The position numbers were made by a program, and so were the translations under genes. From assembly GCA_012838395.1 (NCBI GenBank), contig DUPI01000028.1, positions 1 through 15,356 on the forward strand: 15,356 nucleotides of DNA. The letters run 5' to 3'. Position 1 is the first letter of the stretch. Each line of letters begins with the position of its first letter. This document shows, in pieces, positions 6,277-13,169 of this stretch. This DNA is from Mollicutes bacterium (GTDB lineage Bacteria > Bacillota_I > Bacilli_A > RF39 > UBA660). The notes beneath the pieces are model-generated. The model searched no databases. It saw nothing but the letters and a program-made list of their open reading frames with translations, and had not been told where the DNA came from.

Positions 6277-6816
6277 ATGAACCGCCTAAAAGAAAAATAT
6301 AATAAAGAAATCATACCTAGTTTAAAGGAAAAGTATAATTATAAATCTGTTATGGAAGTGCCAAAAATTGATAAAGTTGTTATTAATGTTGGTGCAGGTG
6401 ATGCCGTTCATAATTCAAAGCTAATTGAAGCTGCTATGAATGATTTAGAAGCTATTACTGGACAAAAACCGGTAGTTACTAGAGCTAAAAAAGCAATTGC
6501 TGGATTTAAACTTAGAGAAGGTCAAGGAATTGGTTGTAAAGTAACTCTAAGAGGAGACAATATGTATAATTTTTTAGATAAATTAATAAGCATTGCGTTA
6601 CCTCGTGTTAGAGATTTTAGAGGAGTTTCAGAAAAAGCTTTTGATGGGCGCGGAAATTATACATTAGGATTGACAGAACAATTAATTTTTTCGGAAATAG
6701 AATATGATAATGTTGTTAAAGTACGCGGTATGGATATTGTTTTTGTTACAACAGCAAAAACTGACGATGAAGCGTACGATCTCTTAAAAGGCTTTGGTAT
6801 GCCGTTTAAGAAGTAA
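6277..6816 (+). CDS. rplE: 50S ribosomal protein L5
   Basis: L5 binds 5S rRNA in the central protuberance and touches P-site tRNA and S13. The 179-residue product has the family landmarks: N-terminal MNRLKEKYNKEIIPSLKEKY, VINVGAGDAV (about 36–45), the GQKPVVTRAKKAIAGFKLRE block (about 62–81) and PRVRDFRG (about 109–116), with NYTLGLTEQLIF further on. An in-frame TTG at 6259 would add six residues encoding the ribosome binding site itself; ATG 6277, just downstream of GGAAGGAGGG, is the proper start. Confidence 0.98.
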   Translation: MNRLKEKYNKEIIPSLKEKYNYKSVMEVPKIDKVVINVGAGDAVHNSKLIEAAMNDLEAITGQKPVVTRAKKAIAGFKLREGQGIGCKVTLRGDNMYNFLDKLISIALPRVRDFRGVSEKAFDGRGNYTLGLTEQLIFSEIEYDNVVKVRGMDIVFVTTAKTDDEAYDLLKGFGMPFKK

Positions 6817-6835
6817 CTCTAAAAAGGAGGGTATT

Positions 6836-7021
6836 ATGGCTAAAAAAAGCAAAATTATACAAGCTAGTAGAAAACCAAAATTTAAAGTGCGTGCTTATAC
6901 ACGTTGTCAAAAATGTGGACGCCCGCATGCAGTTTTACAAAAATATGGAGTTTGCCGTATTTGTTTTAGAGAACTAGCATATAAAGGACAAATACCAGGC
7001 ATTAAAAAATCAAGCTGGTAA
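6836..7021 (+). CDS. rpsN: 30S ribosomal protein S14, zinc-binding (type Z)
   Basis: S14 belongs to the 30S head and joins late in assembly. This is the short zinc-ribbon form: 61 residues with CxxC at 24 and 27 and a second CxxC at 40 and 43, typical of Gram-positive bacteria, which often also hold a zinc-free paralogue induced under zinc starvation. The C-terminus PGIKKSSW is the family ending. An in-frame ATG at 6794 would add 14 residues from inside rplE; the ATG at 6836, preceded by AAAAAGGAGGG, is chosen. Confidence 0.98.
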   Translation: MAKKSKIIQASRKPKFKVRAYTRCQKCGRPHAVLQKYGVCRICFRELAYKGQIPGIKKSSW

Positions 7022-7039
7022 ATTGAAGGGAGGATATTT

Positions 7040-7438
7040 ATGGTAGTTAATGATCCAATTGCAGATATGCTTACAAGGATTCGTAATGCAAATCAAATGC
7101 GATATAAAGAAGTTGAAGTACCCGCTTCAAAAATTAAAATAGAAATAGCGCGAATATTAAAAGAAGAAGGATTTGTAAGTGATTATCAAATCAAAGAAAA
7201 TAATGTTCAAGATATAATTGTCTTAAATTTAAAATATGGACAAAATAAAGAGCGAGTAATTACCGGATTAAAAAGAATTTCAAAACCAGGATTACGAGTT
7301 TATGCAAAAGCAACAGACGTACCAAAAGTTTTAAACGGTCTAGGAATTGCTATCATTTCAACATCTAGTGGTGTTGTTACTGATAAACAAGCTAGAGAAA
7401 AATCACTTGGTGGTGAAGTGTTAGCTTATGTTTGGTAG
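7040..7438 (+). CDS. rpsH: 30S ribosomal protein S8
   Basis: S8 binds the central domain of 16S rRNA (helix 21) and in E. coli is the autogenous repressor of the spc operon. The 132 residues match the family: NDPIADMLTRIRNANQMR (4–21), ISKPGLRVYAKATDVPKVL (80–98) and the C-terminal signature ISTSSGVVTDKQAREKSLGG (105–124), ending EVLAYVW. I could not identify an S8-binding mimic in the 19-nt spacer before rplE's downstream neighbour or elsewhere in the cluster, so regulation by S8 is not shown here. Confidence 0.98.
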   Translation: MVVNDPIADMLTRIRNANQMRYKEVEVPASKIKIEIARILKEEGFVSDYQIKENNVQDIIVLNLKYGQNKERVITGLKRISKPGLRVYAKATDVPKVLNGLGIAIISTSSGVVTDKQAREKSLGGEVLAYVW

Positions 7439-7456
7439 AAAGTAAGGAGGATTATT

Positions 7457-7990
7457 ATGAGTCGTATTGGAAATAGAATAATAACAATCCCAGAAAATGT
7501 TACAGTAACAGTAGATGGTAATATTGTAAATGTTAAAGGTCCTAAAGGTGAACTTTCTACTGAAATTAATCGCAATATTACAGTTGAAATAAACGGAAGT
7601 GAATTAAAAGTATTAGCTAAAAACGAAAACTTTAAAAATTTCCATGGAACTGCTAATGCTAACATTAAAAACATGATTACTGGAGTAACGGAAGGATTCG
7701 AGAAAAAACTTGAAACAATTGGTGTTGGTTATCGTTTTGCTTTAAAAGGCAACACATTGGTTGTGTCAGCAGGTTTTTCTCATCCAGTTGAACTTGAAAT
7801 TCCCCAAGGAATTACTGTTGAGTCTCCAAGTAACACTCAATTAATTATAAAAGGGATTGATAAATGTCTTGTTGGAGAATTTTCAGCTAACATCCGCAAG
7901 ATTAGAAAACCAGAGCCTTATAAAGGTAAAGGAATTCGTTATAAAGACGAAGTAGTTATACGTAAAGCAGGTAAGAAAGCTGCTAAGTAA
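7457..7990 (+). CDS. rplF: 50S ribosomal protein L6
   Basis: L6 lies beside the sarcin–ricin loop and the factor-binding site. The 177-residue protein has the two tandem related domains of the family: MSRIGNRIITIPENV and VKGPKGELS (about 25–33) in the first, VGYRFALKGNTLVVSAGFSH (about 90–109) and VGEFSANIRKIRKPEPYKGK (about 138–157) in the second, then GIRYKDE and a Lys/Ala-rich end. TAAGGAGGATT precedes the ATG, 18 nt after rpsH. The first domain's G-rich loop is conserved, and nothing is unusual. Confidence 0.98.
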   Translation: MSRIGNRIITIPENVTVTVDGNIVNVKGPKGELSTEINRNITVEINGSELKVLAKNENFKNFHGTANANIKNMITGVTEGFEKKLETIGVGYRFALKGNTLVVSAGFSHPVELEIPQGITVESPSNTQLIIKGIDKCLVGEFSANIRKIRKPEPYKGKGIRYKDEVVIRKAGKKAAK

Positions 7991-8014
7991 TCTAGAGTAA
8001 AGGAGAGATTTACT

Positions 8015-8377
8015 ATGATAAAAAAAGCATCTCGTAATGAAGTACGAAAAGCAAGACACGAAAGAATTAAAAACAAAGTCAAAGGAACATCTACTGTACC
8101 AAGACTAAACGTGTTTAGATCAAACAATAATATTTTTGCACAAATCATTGATGATGAAACCGGAACAACATTAGTAAGTGCTTCTTCTATTGATAAAGAA
8201 TTAAAAATTAAAAATGGTGGTAATACGGACGCCGCTATTAAGGTAGGAGAATTACTTGCAAAAAGAGCAAAAGAAGCAAAAATAGTTGAAGTAAAATTTG
8301 ATAGAGGTGGATACCTATATCATGGGCGTGTTAAAGAATTAGCTGAAGCAGCACGTCAAAATGGATTAAAATTCTAA
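8015..8377 (+). CDS. rplR: 50S ribosomal protein L18
   Basis: L18 binds 5S rRNA and, with L5, delivers it to the central protuberance. The 120-residue sequence is standard: basic N-terminus (KKASRNEVRKARHERIKNK, 3–21), VPRLNVFRSNNNIFAQIIDD (28–47), the GELLAKRAKEAKIVEVKFDR segment (77–96) and the C-terminal signature GYLYHGRVKELAEAARQNGL (99–118). AAAGGAGAG supports the start. The 24-nt gap after rplF holds only the ribosome binding site. Confidence 0.98.
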   Translation: MIKKASRNEVRKARHERIKNKVKGTSTVPRLNVFRSNNNIFAQIIDDETGTTLVSASSIDKELKIKNGGNTDAAIKVGELLAKRAKEAKIVEVKFDRGGYLYHGRVKELAEAARQNGLKF

Positions 8378-8389
8378 GGAGGTTAATGA

Positions 8390-8896
8390 ATGGAATATAA
8401 AAAAAGGGAACCACGCCCAAAACAATTCGACGAAGAAGTAATTCATATTAGTCGAGTTACAAAAGTTACTAAAGGTGGTCGAAATTTCCGTTTTTCAGCC
8501 CTTGTAGTAGTTGGTAACCGAAAAGGTCTTGTTGGCTTAGGTGTAGGCAAGGCTAATGAAGTACCAGATGCTATTAAGAAAGCTGTTCAGGCAGCAACTA
8601 AAAACGTAATTAAAGTTGCTATTGTTGATGAAAGTACTATCCCTCATGAAGCTATTGGTGTACAAGGCGCGAGCAAAATATTATTAAAGCCAGCATTAAA
8701 GGGTACTGGAGTTAAAGCGGGTGGACCCGTTCGCTCAGTATTAGAAATGGCAGGCATTAAGGATATTTTATCTAAATCCCTTGGTTCAAGCACTAAAATT
8801 AATATGGCACATGCAACCTTAAATGCCTTAAAAGCCCAAAAAACAGTTGAAGAAGTTGCTAAACTTCGCGGAAAAAAAGTGGAGGAGATTATATAA
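8390..8896 (+). CDS. rpsE: 30S ribosomal protein S5
   Basis: S5 lies at the mRNA entry side of the 30S subunit and affects decoding accuracy. It is 168 residues long, with the double-stranded-RNA-binding-like N-terminal domain (VTKVTKGGRNFRFSALVVVG, 23–42; GLGVGKANEVPDAIKKA, 49–65) and the C-terminal domain (PHEAIGVQGASKILLKPALK, 85–104; GTGVKAGGPVRSVLEMAGI, 105–123). The spectinomycin-related loop, around residues 20–30, looks ordinary. GGAGGAG near the 3′ end of this gene serves as the binding site of rplO, which starts 1 nt after this stop. In most bacteria rpmD lies between the two, and here it does not. Confidence 0.98.
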   Translation: MEYKKREPRPKQFDEEVIHISRVTKVTKGGRNFRFSALVVVGNRKGLVGLGVGKANEVPDAIKKAVQAATKNVIKVAIVDESTIPHEAIGVQGASKILLKPALKGTGVKAGGPVRSVLEMAGIKDILSKSLGSSTKINMAHATLNALKAQKTVEEVAKLRGKKVEEII

Positions 8897-8897
8897 T

Positions 8898-9341
8898 ATG
8901 AAATTACATAATTTATATCCAAATCCAGGTTCAACAAAAACATCAAAAAGAGTTGGTCGTGGACCAGGAAGTGGTTTAGGAAAAACAAGTGGAAGAGGCG
9001 AAAAGGGGCAAAATGCTAGAAGTGGTGGAGGAGTAAGACCAGGATTTGAAGGTGGTCAAACGCCATTATTTCAAAGAATTCCAAAAAGAGGATTTTCAAA
9101 TGCACCATTCAAAACAGTTTATGCAGTAATCAATTTAAGTGATTTAAATAAATTTGAAGATGGAGCAGTTATTACACCAGAATTATTAAAAGAAATGGGT
9201 TTAGTTAAACAACAAATGGACGGAATAAAAGTGTTAGGAAACGGTATTTTAGAAAAAAAATTACATGTTAGAGCTCATAAGTTTTCTAATACTGCATTAG
9301 CAAAAATAGAAAAACTAGGTGGAAAAGCAGAGGTGATCTAA
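8898..9341 (+). CDS. rplO: 50S ribosomal protein L15
   Basis: L15 is a late-assembly 50S protein. The Gly/Arg-rich N-terminal extension that threads through 23S rRNA is clear (SKRVGRGPGSGLGKTSGRGE, about 16–35; GQNARSGGGVRPGFEGGQTP, about 38–57), and the globular C-terminal part has the GIKVLGNG motif (about 111–118). It has 147 residues, the family length. The frame is open back to 8847, but that stretch is the end of rpsE; ATG 8898, preceded by the GGAGG at the rpsE 3′ end, gives the normal beginning MKLHNLYPNPGS. Confidence 0.98.
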   Translation: MKLHNLYPNPGSTKTSKRVGRGPGSGLGKTSGRGEKGQNARSGGGVRPGFEGGQTPLFQRIPKRGFSNAPFKTVYAVINLSDLNKFEDGAVITPELLKEMGLVKQQMDGIKVLGNGILEKKLHVRAHKFSNTALAKIEKLGGKAEVI

Positions 9342-9342
9342 A

Positions 9343-10605
9343 GTGTTTGCCAAATTTAAGCAAATATTTAATCCCAAAAATAAGGATATTCAAAAGAGAA
9401 TTATATTTACCTTTTTTGCCTTATTTGTATTTAAATTAGGTACAACAATTATTGTTCCAGGTGTTGATAAAGCACAACTAGGAGCTAATAGTTTAGGTTT
9501 TTTAGAATTAATTAATGTTATGGGTGGTGGCGCCTTAGCTCAATTTTCAATATTTGGGTTAGGAGTTATGCCTTATATCACCGCATCAATAATTATTCAA
9601 TTAGCCCAAATGGACATTATTCCATATCTAGCAGATTTAGCTAAAGAAGGGCATACAGGTCGTGTTAAATTGAATCAAATTACAAGAGTGTTAGGTATTA
9701 TTTTAGCCTTCATTCAAGGATACATTATGTCATTTGCATTTATTAGAACAGGAACTGTGATGGAGTATATGCAATTTGCAACTGTTTTGACAGCAGGAAC
9801 AGCCTTCCTACTTTGGATGGGCGATCAAATTACTGCTAAAGGAATAGGAAATGGTATTTCTCTAATTATCATGACTGGTATTATTGCAAGTCTTCCAACA
9901 ATGTTTGTTGATGCTTGGAAAAACTTTACTGGTGATGGTACAGTATTAGGAATGTTATTATTTGTATTATTTGTAATTATATATTTATTAATCGTAATTG
10001 GTGTTATTTATGAGCAATCAGCTGAAAGAAGAATACCCATTCAATATGCAAATAAGTCAACTAGTGTTTTAGGAAAACAAAGTTATATTCCTTTTAAATT
10101 GAATTCAGCAGGTGTTATACCAGTTATATTTTCATCATCATTATTATCAATTCCAGCCTTTTTTGCTAATATGATTAAAAATCCAGCATATGGAGAATTT
10201 ATCGAAAAATATATAGCAATGAACAGTCCGACAGGATTTGCTTTATATATTTTATTGATTGTGGCATTTTCATATTTTTATACATTTTTACAATTAAAAC
10301 CAAAAGAAATGGCTGAAAATCTACAAAATAATGGTGGTTATATTCCTGGAATAAGACCAGGCGAAGAAACTGTTAAATATATTAATGGAATATTATATAA
10401 GTTAACATTAGTTGGTGCTTTAGCACTAGCTATAATTGCTGGATTACCAATTGTGTTTAGCATAATTTCAAAGTTACCATCAAACATATCAATAGGTGGT
10501 ACAGGACTATTAATTGTTGTTGGAGTTGCTCTTGAAACGTATAAAGGACTTGATAGTCAAATAACAAGTCGCACATATACGCGTAGAAGAGGGCGTAGAA
10601 AATGA
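9343..10605 (+). CDS. secY: Preprotein translocase channel subunit SecY
   Basis: SecY is the membrane pore of the Sec translocon; with SecE, SecG and SecA it exports and inserts proteins. The 420-residue product shows about ten hydrophobic segments from residue 20 to 400. Landmarks are the plug-region GGGALAQFSIFGLGVMPYIT (61–80), the signature QSAERRIPIQYA (225–236) in cytoplasmic loop 4, and GGYIPGIRPG (331–340) before loop C5, which contacts the ribosome and SecA. The C-terminus is short and basic (TRRRGRRK). The loop LAKEGHTGRVKLNQITR (99–115) resembles Mollicutes/Erysipelotrichia SecY (from memory). The start is GTG at 9343, 1 nt after rplO and preceded by GAGGTGAT. The stop overlaps adk in an ATGA. 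Confidence 0.98.
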   Translation: MFAKFKQIFNPKNKDIQKRIIFTFFALFVFKLGTTIIVPGVDKAQLGANSLGFLELINVMGGGALAQFSIFGLGVMPYITASIIIQLAQMDIIPYLADLAKEGHTGRVKLNQITRVLGIILAFIQGYIMSFAFIRTGTVMEYMQFATVLTAGTAFLLWMGDQITAKGIGNGISLIIMTGIIASLPTMFVDAWKNFTGDGTVLGMLLFVLFVIIYLLIVIGVIYEQSAERRIPIQYANKSTSVLGKQSYIPFKLNSAGVIPVIFSSSLLSIPAFFANMIKNPAYGEFIEKYIAMNSPTGFALYILLIVAFSYFYTFLQLKPKEMAENLQNNGGYIPGIRPGEETVKYINGILYKLTLVGALALAIIAGLPIVFSIISKLPSNISIGGTGLLIVVGVALETYKGLDSQITSRTYTRRRGRRK

Positions 10606-11270
10606 TAAGTATTGTATTTGTTTCCCCACCAGCTGCTGGTAAGGGAACACAATCACAAATGATTTCAGAAAAATATAACATTCCTCATATTTCAACAGGA
10701 GCTATTTTACGAAATGAAGCAGAACTGATGAGTGAAATAGGAATTAAAATTAAAGAAGAGATGATTTCAGGTAATTTAATTAGTGATTCAATAATTATAG
10801 AATTATTGAATAAAAGATTAAATGAGAAAGATTGTGAAAAAGGTTATATTCTTGATGGTTTTCCTCGAACATTAAATCAAGCAAAATTATATGATGAAAT
10901 GTTAGAAAAGAAAAACAAACAAATAAACTATATATTTTATTTGAAAATTGATAAAGAGACCGCTTATAAGAGAACTATTGGACGTCTAACTTGTAGTAAT
11001 TGTCAAACTGTTTATAATAATATGTATGAAAGTACAAAACCAAAAGTTTCTGGCATTTGCGATAAGTGCGATGGTTCGCTTGTTAAAAGAAACGACGATA
11101 GTTTTGAAACTTTTGAAAAACGTTACCAAAACTATTTATCTTTAACAGAACCATTGTTAGAGTACTATAGACGCAAAAACAATATTTATGAAATTAATAG
11201 TGGTATTAGTAAGGAATATACCTTTAAACAAATAACAAAAGTAATAGATGATGGTGTTATCAATGATTAA
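10602..11270 (+). CDS. adk: Adenylate kinase with zinc-type lid and divergent P-loop
   Basis: Adenylate kinase catalyses ATP + AMP to 2 ADP in the cytoplasm. The family fold is clear: STG (31–33), AMP-site R37, DGFPRT (85–90) with Q93, lid arginines R124 and R128, DD at 165–166, R163 and R174. The lid has C131, C134, C153 and C156, a structural zinc site usual in Gram-positive enzymes. Two features deviate. The P-loop reads SPPAAGKGT (8–16) where the family has GxPGxGKGT, so the first Gly is Ser and the middle Gly is Ala, while GKGT is kept. The STGDMLR motif is STGAILR, losing the Asp. The catalytic residues remain, so I expect activity, but kinetics may differ. It starts within secY's stop (ATGA) and overlaps map by 8 nt. 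Confidence 0.95.
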   Translation: MISIVFVSPPAAGKGTQSQMISEKYNIPHISTGAILRNEAELMSEIGIKIKEEMISGNLISDSIIIELLNKRLNEKDCEKGYILDGFPRTLNQAKLYDEMLEKKNKQINYIFYLKIDKETAYKRTIGRLTCSNCQTVYNNMYESTKPKVSGICDKCDGSLVKRNDDSFETFEKRYQNYLSLTEPLLEYYRRKNNIYEINSGISKEYTFKQITKVIDDGVIND

Positions 11271-12009
11271 TATTAAATCATCGTCTGAAATTAAATTAAT
11301 GGAAATTGCTGGGAAAATTGTTAGTGATACACATAAACATTTAGAAAAACACATTAAACCAGGTATTACTACTAAAGAGTTAGATGAACTAGCTTGTAAT
11401 TTTATTATCCAATCTGGAGCAGTTCCATCATTTAAAGGTTACGGTGGATTTCCTGCATCAATTTGCGCTTCAATTAATGAGGAAGTTGTTCATGGAATAC
11501 CTAGTAATCGAAAATTAAAAAATGGTGATATAGTTTCTATTGACATAGGGGCTTGTTATAAAGGATATCATGGTGACTCAGCATGGACTTATCCAGTTGG
11601 AAAAATAAGTCCGGAGAAACAATTTTTATTAGAACATACTGAACAATCTTTATATGAAGGTTTAAAAGTAATTAAAGCAGGTGCACGTGTCGGTGATATT
11701 GGTAATGCAATATCAAAATATATTGAAAATTTTAATTTAGGAGTTGTTAGAGAACTTGTTGGTCATGGAATAGGAAACAAACTTCATGAAGCTCCTGATG
11801 TTCCTAATTATGGTAACCCAAAAACCGGACCACTTTTAAAAGAAGGAATGGTTATTGCCGTTGAACCAATGATTAATTTAGGTACACGTGAAGTATATAT
11901 TAAAGATGATGAATGGACAGTTGTTACTGCTGATAATTCACCATCAGCCCATTTTGAGCATACAGTTTTAGTAACAAAAAGTGGAATTAAAATTTTAACA
12001 AAGAGGTGA
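11263..12009 (+). CDS. map: Methionine aminopeptidase, type I
   Basis: This enzyme removes the initiator methionine from new proteins after deformylation. The 248 residues contain the full pita-bread metal set: D94, D105, H168, E201 and E232, plus H77 (VHGIP) and H175 that contact substrate. There is no N-terminal zinc-finger extension and no type II insert. ATG 11263 gives the family beginning MINIKSSSEI and overlaps the end of adk by 8 nt; the frame is also open from 11248, which would add MMVLS, but this has no better ribosome binding site. The upstream GATGGTG is weak, so translation probably depends on coupling to adk. The infA binding site lies within its last codons. Confidence 0.97.
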   Translation: MINIKSSSEIKLMEIAGKIVSDTHKHLEKHIKPGITTKELDELACNFIIQSGAVPSFKGYGGFPASICASINEEVVHGIPSNRKLKNGDIVSIDIGACYKGYHGDSAWTYPVGKISPEKQFLLEHTEQSLYEGLKVIKAGARVGDIGNAISKYIENFNLGVVRELVGHGIGNKLHEAPDVPNYGNPKTGPLLKEGMVIAVEPMINLGTREVYIKDDEWTVVTADNSPSAHFEHTVLVTKSGIKILTKR

Positions 12010-12013
12010 TACG

Positions 12014-12232
12014 ATGGCTAAAGAAGATACAATTGAGGTAGAAGGAAAAGTGTTGGAATTATTACCTGGGGGAGTGTTTCGAGTTGAACTTGAAAACAAA
12101 CATATAGTAATCGCCCACGTTTCTGGTAAAATCCGAATGAATCACATTCGCATTTCAGCAGGTGACAAGGTAACTATAGAACTTTCTCCATATGATTTAA
12201 CACGTGGGCGAATAACCTATAGAAAAAATTAG
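12014..12232 (+). CDS. infA: Translation initiation factor IF-1
   Basis: IF-1 occupies the A site of the 30S subunit during initiation, with IF-2 and IF-3. The 72-residue product is the S1/OB-fold protein of normal size: MAKEDTIEVEGKVLELLPGG (1–20), VRVELENKH-like strand (FRVELENKHIVIAHVSGKIR, 22–41) and the C-terminal YDLTRGRITYRKN (60–72). AGAGGTGAT, at the 3′ end of map, is its ribosome binding site; the stop–start gap is 4 nt. Confidence 0.99.
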   Translation: MAKEDTIEVEGKVLELLPGGVFRVELENKHIVIAHVSGKIRMNHIRISAGDKVTIELSPYDLTRGRITYRKN

Positions 12233-12243
12233 GAGGTATTTAT

Positions 12244-12357
12244 ATGAAAATAAAACCATCAGTAAAAAAAATATGTGATAAATGTAAAGTAATAAGACGT
12301 AAGGGGAAGGTATACGTAATTTGCTCAAACCCTAAACATAAACAAAGACAAGGATAA
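12244..12357 (+). CDS. rpmJ: 50S ribosomal protein L36, zinc-binding form
   Basis: L36 is the smallest 50S protein and stabilises 23S rRNA near the factor-binding side. The 37-codon frame reads MKIKPSVKKICDKCKVIRRK and continues to PKHKQRQG. Its zinc ribbon, C11, C14, C27 and H32, is complete, which marks the zinc-dependent (C+) form. TAGGAGGT precedes the ATG. It sits between infA and rpsM as in other Bacillota; gene position, size and motif together make the call secure. Confidence 0.98.
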   Translation: MKIKPSVKKICDKCKVIRRKGKVYVICSNPKHKQRQG

Positions 12358-12370
12358 TAGGAGGTGTTTT

Positions 12371-12736
12371 ATGGCACGAATTAAAGGTGTAGATATACCA
12401 GATAATAAGAGAGTTGAAATTTCTTTAACTTATATTTATGGTATTGGGAAAAATTTATCAAAACAAATTTTAAATAATGTAAAAGTTGATTGTAACAAAA
12501 AAGTAAGTGAGTTAAGTAATGACGAATTAACTCTTATCCGTGATGAAATAGACAAATATATAATCGAGGGAGATTTACGTCGTGAAACAAGCATGAATAT
12601 TAAAACAAAAATGGAAATTAATTCTTATGAAGGAACACGCCATCGTCGTGGGTTACCAGTAAGAGGACAACGAACTAATCGTAATGCTAGAACTCGTAAA
12701 GGAAAAGGCAAAGTAGTTGCTAATAAGAAAAAATAA
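12371..12736 (+). CDS. rpsM: 30S ribosomal protein S13
   Basis: S13 is a 30S head protein whose C-terminal tail touches P-site tRNA and which makes head–50S bridges. At 121 residues it shows MARIKGVDIPDNKRVEISLT (1–20), YIYGIGKNLSKQIL (21–34, helix–hairpin–helix region), GDLRRE (67–72) and the signature GTRHRRGLPVRGQRTNRNAR (88–107), ending in a run of Lys. AGGAGGTG precedes the start. This is the first gene of the alpha set; no separate promoter or leader is visible in the 13 nt after rpmJ, so alpha genes probably share the long transcript. Confidence 0.98.
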   Translation: MARIKGVDIPDNKRVEISLTYIYGIGKNLSKQILNNVKVDCNKKVSELSNDELTLIRDEIDKYIIEGDLRRETSMNIKTKMEINSYEGTRHRRGLPVRGQRTNRNARTRKGKGKVVANKKK

Positions 12737-12761
12737 TTTTTAAGTAAAAGGAGGGTAACTA

Positions 12762-13145
12762 ATGGCTTATAAACCAAGAAAAAGAAAAGTAAAAAAGAAT
12801 GTACCTGAAGGAAAAGCATTCATTCATTCAACTTTCAATAACACTATTGTTACCATTAGTGATAAAGAAGGAAATGCAATTAGTTGGGCATCAGCTGGAA
12901 CCTTGGGTTTTAAAGGAAGTAAAAAATCAACACCATTCGCAGCTGGAATGTCAGCTGAGGCTGCTGGAAAAGCAGCGGCTGAAATTGGTATGAAAAAAGT
13001 TGAAGTATTTGTAAAGGGATTAGGATCAGGTCGTGAAACAGCGATTCGTTCATTACAAACGGCTGGTTTAGAAATTACTTCTATAACAGATGTAACACCA
13101 ATACCACATAATGGATGTCGACCACCAAAAAGACCACGTGGTTAA
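12762..13145 (+). CDS. rpsK: 30S ribosomal protein S11
   Basis: S11 lies on the 30S platform near the E site and the Shine–Dalgarno duplex. The 127 residues are typical: GKAFIHSTFNNTIVTISD (17–34), GFKGSKKSTPFAAGMSAEAA (49–68), VFVKGLGSGRETAIRSLQTA (82–101) and the C-terminal HNGCRPPKRPRG (116–127), close to the common RGCRPPKRRRV ending. Strong AAAAGGAGGG lies upstream. rpsD, which follows rpsK in E. coli, is absent here, as is usual in Bacillota, and rpoA follows after 24 nt. Confidence 0.98.
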   Translation: MAYKPRKRKVKKNVPEGKAFIHSTFNNTIVTISDKEGNAISWASAGTLGFKGSKKSTPFAAGMSAEAAGKAAAEIGMKKVEVFVKGLGSGRETAIRSLQTAGLEITSITDVTPIPHNGCRPPKRPRG

Positions 13146-13169
13146 TAAAAAGAAAAGGAGTGTGTTAGA

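Noticed and set aside
8892..8897. TATAAT just before rplO as an internal promoter
   Set aside because: No acceptable −35 hexamer at 16–18 nt upstream; the bases are the end of rpsE and the spacer before the rplO ATG.
8847..8897. N-terminal extension of L15, or a remnant of rpmD between rpsE and rplO
   Set aside because: The stretch is the normal C-terminus of S5 in another frame; its translation shows no L30 motif.
8644..8988. Antisense frame of 114 codons over rpsE/rplO
   Set aside because: It mirrors conserved ribosomal genes, has no convincing start signals and resembles the other minus-strand shadows in this AT-rich cluster.
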